Positions 34,230 through 44,825 of a stretch of DNA of 64,000 bases are shown piece by piece. Source of the stretch: Musa acuminata AAA Group (lineage: Eukaryota > Streptophyta > Magnoliopsida > Zingiberales > Musaceae); contig NC_088354.1 of the NCBI RefSeq assembly GCF_036884655.1, positions 11,912,501 through 11,976,500 of the forward strand, read 5' to 3'. The notes under the pieces are model-generated. The model was not told the DNA's origin. It made no database searches and saw nothing but the letters and a program-made list of their open reading frames with translations. The translations under genes were made by a program, and so were the position numbers. The first letter of the stretch is position 1, and each line of letters opens with the position of its first letter.

Positions 34230-36419
34230 TCCCTCAACTCTTCCTCTCTATCTTTCTATTTCTTAATCTTAAGAACATGTGATGGATGGTGGATGTTAGG
34301 ACCATCCTTGCTTCCTTGGGCTCTTGCAAATCAAGGTTTTGAATGACTCCATGGTAGCAATGCCATTGTGCTTTTTAGATCGTCATTAATCTATTCGTTC
34401 TCATTCATGCACTGACTCGTTTTGGAGTGGTGTAGTTGTGCTTGGATCGCTCCACATCTTCTTCTTCTTGGGTCCCAATGCATCGGGTTGCTCCTCCAAT
34501 AGGTTGGGAGAAAAGGATCACTCCAACTCTCCCACCAAATTTGTTGATCCAAACTCGAATTTGACGATAAAACTTTGTTGAGGCTCATAAGTTGACTTCA
34601 TATTATTATGTTTTATGAACAGTCTCATTTATGAATTTTGTATAAATTTATTTATATATAAAAATTCTTCCTGATTTGTTATACGAGAGAATGTAAATAG
34701 AGATTTGGGCTTAAGTTTATATTGTTTATATAATATAATATATTGATTAAAAATTTAATTTTTCTAAATGGATATAGAGAAGAAGTTCATAATAATGTGT
34801 CTTACGTCGATTATTTTTTAATTTATATTTCAATATTGAATCTATAAATTCTTCTTTTTGGCTTAAAGATCTTCTTTCTATTTCATAATTTTTTTTATGA
34901 AATAGTTTATTTAGGTTTGGTCAACCTAACTAAATTGTTTTGAAATAGAATTTTTCTCTTATCATAATAGAAAAAATTAGAGAGAGACATCAATATACCA
35001 TTATACTATTATCATTTTAGTGAATTCACATGATTTTAGAGAGACATCAATTTAGTGAATTCACATGATTTTATCATTTCATGTTACTCCCAATAAGTGC
35101 CTCTAAGGGTAGAGGATGATGCTGGTGCTTATAAGATATTAGCTTATTTGTTTCTCAATCGTTGTTTGATTAAATATACCTATCAATGTCTCAACAAGGG
35201 AGCCAAGGCCTTATGGGCCTTGTTAGTACTAAAATGATAGAGATGAAGTCGATGATATTCGAATCAACCCAACTCGATTCGAGCCCATACGTGGAAGAAA
35301 CTTAATAAGAAACTTAATATATAGCATGGCTTAAATGCTCCATAATTGACTTGCATGAAGAGTGAAATTGAGTGGATTTTCTAACTCAATCGTTCCGACG
35401 CTTAAGTTAGTAATTAATAATAATAGAGTATATATGATAAATAGTAATTAACTTTGATTATCATACCCATAATAGCATTTTGTAATAGGTTAATAAAAGA
35501 AAATATTTCATACAATGTTCCTCCCATTGTCATTTATAGGCATGAGTGAAATAATCCTTGACTAATATTTTGAACTGATATCCATATGGTCTAGCTATCG
35601 ATCAAATCTTATCCTCTCAATCGATTGTGTTGTCATGTGTACTACCACACCACACGTTTGAATCGTTACTAAGAGAGAATATTTTTCCTATCAAGAAGAT
35701 TATTTTTTATTAATATGTTGACCGGGTATTCACCATATAATGGACATCAAATGGCCGTTCAGATGGATTCAAATGAGTGTTTATTGAATATGATTCGCAA
35801 ATTCTCATTAGAGAAGGTTTGCCATAGAAGTCTTCAATCCCTTTGGTTGCTGCAAACCATTGTTGATAAAACTTGAACCCTTTCCGGTTAATTTTGATGT
35901 ATATAATTTCTCTGTCTTTAGAGAGAGAGAGAGGGAAATGCAATGATCAACTAGTTGGCCAAGTATTCAAGAAGATAAATCTCTCTTCTTCTTTTTTAGT
36001 TAGTAAGCAGTCCTCTCGGTTAGACTTTTTGTTCCATTCTAATTTTAGGAGTACTTTTTGTTCCTCTCAAATATAGTAATTCCTTTCATAATATGAACAT
36101 ATCATTAGTATCATTCACGTAAATGTCATATATATAATAGTGTGTATTTGGATCTTCCTCGACGTCTTAGCTATTCATGGAATATGAGAAGTAGATGAAG
36201 AATCATCTACTTTCGGAAGATATTAAATAATGTTTGGTTCAAATCATGTTGAAAGATCCACTACAGATCATAAATTATAATTTTTTTAAGAAAAAAATAA
36301 GATATTTCATCTGAATGAGAAAGAAATGATGGATATATTATTGTATATTTACAAAATAATTCATAAGATTACATTAGATATAGATATTAATGAGCCGATT
36401 GGTAGATATTATTATTATC
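34230..36419. other. AT-rich gene-poor spacer
   Basis: I see no gene. A small direct repeat occurs at about 34979-35074, where the agagagacatcaat and tagtgaattcacatgatttta segments each appear twice. Open frames here are short and featureless. Confidence 0.6.
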
Positions 36420-36661
36420 TCTCACTAGCACAAATCTTCTTGTGCATTCGCACATGTAACATATCTTCTCGTGTCTCTTCATCTCACCTCATAGATAGAT
36501 CAGATCATATGGGAAAGAAAGTAATCTTTTGGAGCGCTCCTTCCTACCTATCCCTATAAAGTAATAGTAAGAAACATAAAAGGTCATCGTCTCTCTATTC
36601 TCTCCGTCTCTCTCTTACTTCCCCTAATATCTTCTTTGCAAGGTAAAGGAAAACAATCCAA
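36420..36661 (+). repeat. Diverged copy 2 of the promoter-like unit, left part
   Basis: It shares with 33301-33580 the ordered blocks atatcttctcg, cgctccttcct, tccctataaa, a CT-rich leader and a ccaatgc end. It stops where a copia LTR begins at 36662. Its apparent continuation resumes at 43285 (attcctta, atggttg and tcctaagaagaa, matching attccttg, atggttg and ccctagaagaag in copy 1). Confidence 0.55.
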
Positions 36662-36718
36662 TGCTACGGGATAAAAAGAGCAAGAAAATTATAAAAATAA
36701 AATAAATTAAAAGAGAAT

Positions 36719-36910
36719 AATATCAAATAAGAAAATCAAAATAATATCTAACAAGAGATAAAATTAAAAGCACTTATGAAATATTGTCAAGTGCAGGCAT
36801 ATTTACTTCATGAATAATATCAAATAAGAAAATCAAAATAATATCAAACAAAAGATAAAATTAAGAATACTTATGAAATATTGTCAAGTGCATGTATATT
36901 TACTTATGAA
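36719..36910. repeat. Tandem duplication (about 95 bp x 2) inside the copia 3' LTR
   Basis: Two adjacent units each run from aatatcaaataagaaaatc to catatttactt-like ends. The other LTR (42919-43284) has only one unit, so the duplication arose after insertion. Confidence 0.85.
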
Positions 36911-37045
36911 TCATGATCCTATTTATAGAACATATTAATAACTTTTTCATCCATAATTAAATTAGGTATAGAAACTACCCCTATGATAAGAACTTCTAGC
37001 CACTTGGGTAAAACTATTTATATTATATTTAGAAATATCTAAAAT

Positions 37046-38109
37046 CAAGATTTACTATTTTGATATGTACAAGCCTCGCTCAATTACAGTATGCTCAAAA
37101 TAAGCTAAAAACCTTCAAAACACTTAAAATTAAAAAAAAAATTAGAATAAAATTTTAAAATTATAAATAAATATAAATTTAGTATAATTTTTATAAAAAT
37201 AAGTTAGAATAGGGTTTTGATGTCTATGTCCTATAGTTTATGTTGTATCTACTCAAAATCATACAATTCCTTCCTCTTTCCCTTATGTTTATAAACTTGG
37301 TTAGTACCTCCTTGAGTTCCAGGATTTAAATCTTCGATGACATATATAAACTACTACTCTTCGGTCTATGCACCACCCTTAAATTGTGTAGATAGGACCA
37401 TTGACTCCTCGGCGTCGTCACCATCATCGATTGAGGCATTGTTGTCCACGTTGCTGTCATGTCTATAGATTGAACAGGTTGTTGAATGTGATTGATAAGA
37501 TATTTCATCACCTGACTCGATTCTTTTCAATAGTACGATCGATGCTACTATCTTCCCCTTTGTCTTTTCCTTTGCACACTAGATGAATGATCGTGATAGT
37601 TGAGTATCTTTAGTTCCTCAAGCAATCTGACTCGATGTTGTCCGACTCCTTCCATCACATTCTAATCGGAGGGGATCTTCCTCTTAATCCTCTCAAATTT
37701 GATCCAATCCATAAATTATAACTTTTTTGAGTTAGAATAAAAATGTAAGAATGAGAGAAAAATATGAGTGAGAATGAGTTTGAGAGAGCTGAAAAGATTG
37801 AGATACTGATATGAATTGAAAGAGAGGGGAGGAAAGGGTTTAAAAACTTTTTCCTATAGTTCAAACAATTAATTTGATCATTTGAAATAGGGTTATCTTA
37901 GCCCTTGATCGGTAACAGTAGAAATTGGATAGTTATCGATCAATACAAGTCGATAACGATCATATTTCGATCATTACCATATGGTACAAAACTCGTATCG
38001 CTCGATATAGAATTATATTATGGTATCGCTCAGTAGAGGATGGTCTGCATACTGGTCTACTATCGGATCGCCCATACCGAGCGGTATACATCAATATTGT
38101 AAACCTTGC
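37046..38109. mobile_element. TIR element (hAT-like, non-autonomous) inserted in the copia 3' LTR
   Basis: This roughly 1.06-kb segment interrupts the LTR between ctaaaat (ending 37045) and its copy ctaaaat (from 38110). Its ends, caagatttactattttgat and the complement of atcaatattgtaaaccttg, form an imperfect inverted repeat of about 19 bases. A direct repeat of 7-8 bases plus short TIRs suggests a hAT-type element. It contains no transposase frame. Confidence 0.6.
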
Positions 38110-39642
38110 CTAAAATATAGTAACTACTTAAGATAATTACTTATGAATCAATCTTTAATACTCTTCCTTGATTCATAGTTACATACATCAATTTAAGACC
38201 TAAAATAAATATACTTCTAAAGTGGAAGAGACTGAATGAGAATATATGTAACTTATTCATTTATGCTATAATACTTCATTGTTATAGCTCCACTTGCTAC
38301 AAAATTCTAGATAAAATGATATCATATCTCTATATGCTTTATTCTCTTATGAAAGGTTGGATTTTTTATCATTGTAATTGTAGTTTTATTGTCACAAAAT
38401 ATTTAGTTGCTTCTTTTTGTTCTTGATAAAAACCTTCGACAAGTCTTCTAAATCTTATTGCTTGACAAGCTGATGATGTTGTAGCTATATATTCTGCTTT
38501 CGATGTTGACAACACAGTTATTATTTTTTTCTTTGAACTTCAAGATATAGCTCTTGATCTGAGGCTAAAATATTACCCGAAGTATTTTTTTCTATCATCC
38601 AAAGGTCATTGTCACAGTGAATATCCTTTTGCTATAAGCCAAGCTTTATGCTTTTGGATATATCTAATAATATTATACTTTATTTTAAACACTTATTTTA
38701 ATCCAATAAATTTTTATTTTCTTGATAGATCCATTAGCTCTCATGTTTCATTCTTCTCATTTGATTTAATTTTCTCCTTAAAATTTATACGATCTAAAAT
38801 AAATAAAACAAATATTAAATCATAATTTCTATTAGTAATCTGAATTTACTACGAGGGGTTTCATTTAAGGAATCATTTAATGAATCTAAGTTGCTATTAT
38901 GTGAGGTTGATGATGAATTTGTTGGAGTAGGATCTGTCACTTGATTCTGTTGAGTATCTAGTTCTATTAGAAATAGAATTTATTTTTCACTTTCATTATT
39001 CTCCCAATTTTAACTTACCATTTCATCAAATATAATATTTATATTAATAATAACTTTATCACTATCAAGATTATACAATCAACACTCTTTGGATTGTAAC
39101 AAATAACCAATTAAATTTTTTTTTAATTTTTTATCAAGCGTATAATTGTTTTATGAATTTACCAAGCATAAGTAATACAATTAAAAATTCTTAAATAGCT
39201 TACACTTAACTTCATATAATATCAGGCTTAAAAGGAGTTCAATTCATAATAGTCTTTATTGGTAAAATATTTCACACAAAAAATACTGTTACAACTACCC
39301 AAAACTGATTTAGAAGATACCTTCCCTTAAGTAAACTTCTTATCATTTCAATGATAGTCTGATTCTTACGTTTAACTATACTATTATACTATTTTACTTC
39401 AGTATATGTGGTGTTATCAATTTCCAATAAATATCATTTTCTTCAAAAAAAATTAAACTCATTAGATAAAAATTCATCATCTCTATCTATCCAAAGTGTA
39501 TGTGGTGTTGTCAATTGACAACATCACGTATACTTTAGTGTATACGGTATTGTCAATTCCTTATGAATATCAATTTCTTTACAAAAAGAATTAAATATAT
39601 TAAAAAAATTATCACTTTTATCTATCCAATATATATTTATAC

Positions 39643-41177
39643 TGTTGAATCTCGGATTTTGATGATAAAACCAATTGATAAGTGTTTATGATTTAATCTA
39701 CGTTTTGAGTGACGCGGGATGTTTCGATCAAAGAGAGACAATTAAAGCAAGAAGAATCATGTTGGGCCAAAGGAAAACGTGTCAAAAGATTGGACGTCGG
39801 GTCGGAGGATCAGTCGACGTATCGATAGAAGGCTTCGGGTCATGGATTCCGACATCGGGCCAAGAAGAGCGGATATTGTGCCAAGGATATCGGAGTTACG
39901 AAGATCAACTGGCCGATTAGGCAATAGGCCGTAAGAGAGGACGACGTGTCGAAGAATCGAACGAAGCATCGATGGACCAATGATATACTGGACAACATGA
40001 TTCATGCTTAGTAATAATTATCTAAATCAAAGTGTATTTTTGTGTGTGCAGGATTAACTACGATAGTAAGGCACATAAAGCAAAATGAAGTCCCGGAGTC
40101 AAGAACGCGATTTCGTTGGGAGTTCGAGAGTTCGTCGAAAGTTCGGACATCCGTTAGAAATTCTGTTGGAACCAACTGAGAAGTCCAGGAGCTTGCTAAA
40201 GAAGTTTGTCGGAACTCGACAAGAAGATCATCGTGAAGTCCAGGAGCTTGCTGGAAGTCCACGGGAACATTGCCAAGAGATCGTCGGAAGTTCGTCGGAA
40301 AGATCGTCGGAAGCTCGTCGGAAGAAATAGGACTTATCTTGCTTAGAATATGTCTTAGGAATCGTAGTTAGCACATAATTAGAGTTGGGATTGGGAGGTA
40401 ATCCCATCAACTCTTTTAGGGGCCAACTAGGCCCGAAGTTGGATTGGTTTGGGCCGCATTCAAGGCCCAACCTGGGTGCTAAAACCCTGGCCAGTGGTGG
40501 CACTGCCTAAGGAACAGCACCCCAGGATTCTTGGGCAGTGATACCGCCGGCAACAATGCTGCCAATGGTGGTACCACCCAATACCAGATCCTGCAGTGGT
40601 AGTACCGCCTAGGAACGACGATGGTACCACCAATACCTAGGAATCTTGGGATGAGACATTTTTAGGCTCCAAGTTTGAATCAACTTGAAGCCTATAAATA
40701 CCCCTGTTATCCCTGGTTAACAAATACAAGCACGGAGTATTTAAAAGTGAGAAAACGCTATTGCAATCACTAGAGAAATCCTCTCTTATAGTCTAAGTTT
40801 AGAATTCTGTTTAGGATGAGTGTGTGCTTATAAGGGTTGTCTCCTAAACCCGATAAAAGGAGAAGAGGGGTGTAAAAAGGAAGATCGATAGTAGATGCCG
40901 GTGGCCTCGACGGAAGAGGAATCGGAGAAGTGGATGTAGGTCACGATGACCGAAACACTATAAATCAATTTGCATCTCTGTTTTGTCATTTATCTTAACT
41001 GCAAACTGCCTTCCTTGCTTTACATCGACTACACTTCCATATACCTTCAATTTAAAGATCTTTCTGAAACGGTTTTCATCAAAATCAGATTTTATCGTAC
41101 GAAGGTTTTTCTAACCGGCGTAATTTTTACCGCTGTACTAATTCACCCCCCCTTTGAGTGTCGACTCATTCCTAACA
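39643..41177 (+). mobile_element. Solo LTR with perfect 5-bp target-site duplication
   Basis: The sequence begins TGTTGAATCTCGG and ends CATTCCTAACA. It is flanked on both sides by TATAC (39638-39642 and 41178-41182). It contains a TATA-like ctataaataccc near 40693 and a C-run (aattcaccccccct) close to its end, as in long copia-type LTRs. No internal retroelement region is present, so the element was reduced by LTR-LTR recombination. It lies inside the integrase/gag part of the degenerate copia element. Confidence 0.88.
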
Positions 41178-42918
41178 TATACATCTATCATTTTATCTTT
41201 TCACAAGTGCCTTGAATTTTTAAAAAAATTTAAATATTTTATATTTTAATTTTAAAAAATATACCTAACTCATACGAATATAATCATTAGTAAATAATAG
41301 AAAATATCGATTTCTACCTAATAATGTTCAATTCATAGGTTTATATAAATCAGCATAAATTAATTCAAGATAATTAGATGCTTTTATGCTTTTCCAATAA
41401 CAAATGGTTTCTTGTTTTATTTATCATAAATACATCCTTTACATATATCAAGTATATTAATTTTAGATAATTCAAAAATTATGTCATATTTACTTAACAA
41501 CCTTAAACCCTTAATGTTAAAATATCTATATCTTAAATATCATAAATTAAACTCATTCTTTTGAGTTGCAAGAGCATATTTTTCAATAACATCAAGTAAA
41601 AATATCTTGTTTTGAATCATGCAATCACTTACTATAATTAGACCAGATTTTTATTTTTAATAGTACAAGAATTATTATTAAAAATCATTGAATATCCATT
41701 ATTCATCAATTGGCTAACACTCAACTAGTTATGTGATAAACTAGAATAAAGAAAATATTATTAAGGTATTTTACCTTCTCTTGACTTGTCTTCGGCTCAA
41801 TTATTCCTTTCCCTTCTACTTGGATTTGTTTGTTATCTGTAAGTCTAACTTTCAACTTGTGAGCTTCATCAATATCCCTAAACATTAATCTTATATCTAA
41901 TATATGATTAGAATATCCACTATTCAAAATTTAAATATTATTTGAGATATCATTCACTTATGAATGAGTCATAAATAAGTTACTATTTTTTTATTTTTCT
42001 CCAAATAGCTTATTTTTTCTATTTTCTAGCAATTTATTTTCATGTGACTAAACTTGTTATAATAGTAGCATTAAATTCTGCTCTTGTAATTTTTGTGATT
42101 ATAAATTGATTGCTTTTATTTATCATATCAATCAAAGTTTCTCTTCCTCTTACTCTTCTATTTTCTCTACTAAGAAAGTCTCCTCTATCACATTCTCTTT
42201 CTATTAATTTTTTTTATCTGTGAAGTAGAAGATTCCCCTTTAATCTAAAATATTTTTTCTTCACTTTTCTCAAGGGACCTATTCGGCCTTACTTCATTTG
42301 CTTGCAAAACCCATTAGTATATCAAATGAAAAAATAAACAAATCTTTTGACTCCTCAATTATAGCAATAATATGATTAAATTTTAGAGTTAAATTTTTTA
42401 TTTTTTTACAACAATAATATGATTATGAAAATGATCACCATAAGATTTTATTTGATTGATAATTTTAGTCACTTAAAAAAAAAATATTACACTGATTCAT
42501 TGTTTTCTATAAACAAAATTTTAAATTCACGATGAAAGGTTTAAAGTTTTACTGCAATCACTTTTGCTGAGTCTTGAAATTCATTTTGAAGTATTAATCA
42601 AACTTGCCTTGAAGTTATAGTTACTATAATTCTTGATAAGATTGTCTCATGTATAGCTTGTTGAATGAATAATAATGATTTTGAGTCATTTTGAGTCATT
42701 TTGTTTATTCTCTCTCAAACTAGTTTCTTCATCAAGATCTATATATTTATTCTCTATTAAATCCAAAAAAATCCTATGTTTTGAATAGAGTTTTCGTTTT
42801 TATACTTCAAAATTCATAATATTTATCTGAAAAATTAAGAAGAAGGGGTTGAGTCATGGGATTACTATTGGAAGCCAAGATGCCCAATTCATACTGAACT
42901 CGGCTCTGATATCATAAA

Positions 42919-43284
42919 TGTTAGAGATGAAGGAGCAACAAAACGATACAAATATAATTATGTGATGCAATTGAAAGAAAATACTTTCAAGCAAGAAAAT
43001 TAAAATAGTATTAAACAAGCGATAAAATTAAAAATACTTATAAAACATTTTTAAGTGTGTAGACCTTTTCTTTTCTTCATGAACCATGGTTCTATTTATA
43101 GAACCTAATAATAACTATCTCATCATCTCGTCACCTATGATTAAGTTAGGTATAGACACCATCCCTATAAAAATAACTTCTTACACCATTGATTACACTT
43201 AGGTAGAATTACCTAGAATATGATTAAAACTATCTAAAATATGATAACTACCTTAGATAATTATTTATGAATTAATTCTTAACA
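42919..43284 (-). repeat. 5' LTR of the minus-strand copia element
   Basis: It has TGTTA and TAACA ends and similarity to 36662-37045 plus 38110-38160. The adjacent primer-binding complement fixes the orientation. Confidence 0.8.
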
Positions 43285-44685
43285 TGGAATTCCTTACCCC
43301 TTATATGGTTGTGTCCTAAGAAGAATAAGCAGTCATGGACCAATCTAATTATCATAACTTCATCGGCTTATGTTAAGCATCAAAGAGAACGTAGATAGGG
43401 AAGACAAAGAGAAAGGTGCATTAGGGAGACTATAAATATCCACCCTTCACACACTCTTCTTTACCGGTGTCATGGCGACCTTCACTTCTATTTTGCTCTC
43501 TTTTGTTCTTTAATTGTTTAGTATATGTCATGACTCTTAAGCTATTGGTTTCGTTGTACATCGTGGATCTCTTAGGGCTCTCCACTCTCTAGTTGAGATA
43601 AAGAGTTCAACGAGATGGATATCCATTGTCACAATTCTTATGATTGCATTGTTCATTCCTATGATGAACAACAAGGCAACCATGGGAAAGGGGACAACCT
43701 CAAGAGTGATGATGATTCATTGATGTGTCATTATATGATGATTCATTAACTGAAAATATTCATTGATGTATCATTCATATTATGATTGAGGTATTTATCA
43801 TATTACGATGAAACATCAACCGAGTAATATTGATGTGTCCATCGAGTGATAGATATGTTAGTTAAGAAATAATATGTCCATCATATATTAGTGAGGTGTT
43901 GATCATTTGTACGTGTCATTATCTTGTATCACCTAGTTTTTCATTAAGTTCAAGGTTGATTCATTTCCATTCACTTTGGTAGGAGAGATCGATCGATCGA
44001 TCGTGTGAGTGAGCCTTTATCCAAATATAATTGATAGTTTGAAGTAATCTCATGCATTAAATCTCATTAGGTGCTACAATATACAATACCAAATTTTATA
44101 CTATCATGATATTTAATAGATCAATTAAGAGAGAAACTTTCAATCTCCTCCCACCGAAATGGGAATCTATAACAAAAACAACAATATATATATATATATA
44201 TAATCTTAATTATTTAGGATCGACTACATTAATCATTTATCATTAACCATTGAAATATATATATATATATTTACGTTTATAATAGTTACATTTTTATTTA
44301 TATATTCTATTATGGTATTTTTAATTTTTCTTTATCTCTCTTCATATCATTAACATTAATTATTTTATCATATATATTTTTTACTACTGCATGTAAAATT
44401 AAAAATGAATGAATCGCTTAAGTAAATATTAATTAGATTAAATGAATGCATCTCTTATCCGAATATTAATTATTTTAAGAATGGTTATAAGGTCTAAATG
44501 AGTATAATCCCCAACTTGATAATAATTTCACTATTTGTGTGCGTGTATATATATGGAAACATCGATGCCATACGATATGTATTCACGTGATTGTCACGTG
44601 TCGTATGAAATAGTGTGTATATGCTGTATAATGACCTGTATCTTCCGGTGCATCTCCCGTTCCTCCCAACGAAGCCAAAGAAGAT

Positions 44686-44688
<3 letters not shown>
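43285..44688. other. AT-rich spacer upstream of the HGSNAT-like gene
   Basis: The first roughly 70 bases look like the right part of the promoter-like repeat copy 2. A second TATA-like ctataaatatcc lies near 43421. There is a short GATC repeat near 43988-44001 and AT runs near 44185-44203. No coding gene is supported. Confidence 0.55.

Positions 44689-44720
<32 letters not shown>
44689..44720. repeat. (AG)n microsatellite in the leader of the HGSNAT-like gene
   Basis: About 16 AG units end roughly 105 bases before the start codon at 44826. Confidence 0.95.
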
Positions 44721-44724
<4 letters not shown>

Positions 44725-44825
44725 CATGCAGGAGGAGAAGACAGGCCACGGCGTCCGACACACACAGAAGAAGCCGCGAGTAGGAACCCGACGCTCTCCA
44801 CCGCTCCTCGATCCATCGAAGAGAG

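Larger units (their letters stand above)
36662..43284 (-). mobile_element. Degenerate Ty1/copia retrotransposon (minus strand) with nested insertions
   Basis: The 5' LTR (in element orientation) is 42919-43284, with TGTTA...TAACA ends. Beside it is the primer-binding complement ggctctgatatca (about 42901-42913). Reading leftward on the minus strand there are gag-like and GAG-pre-integrase remnants (about 41.4-42.7 kb, including a C-x2-C-like DICKGCIYDK). Next come integrase remnants (about 39.24-39.5 kb: QTIIEMIRSLLKG then QFWVVVTVFFVWN). RNase H follows at about 38.45-38.52 kb (TVLSTSKAEYIATTSSACQA), then a purine tract gaatcaaggaagag and the 3' LTR (36662-38160). Frames are broken throughout and most of the reverse transcriptase is missing, so the element is dead. 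Confidence 0.82.

Noticed and set aside
33667..34266. Frames of 120-185 codons on both strands across the hairpin and CT run
   Set aside because: The similarity between the two strands' proteins comes from the inverted repeat, and the Arg-Glu and Ser-Leu runs come from the microsatellite. They are not genes.
36662..43284. CRISPR, operon or other bacterial-type systems
   Set aside because: The window is a plant nuclear region. Repeats here are LTRs, TIR elements and microsatellites, with no evenly spaced short repeats.
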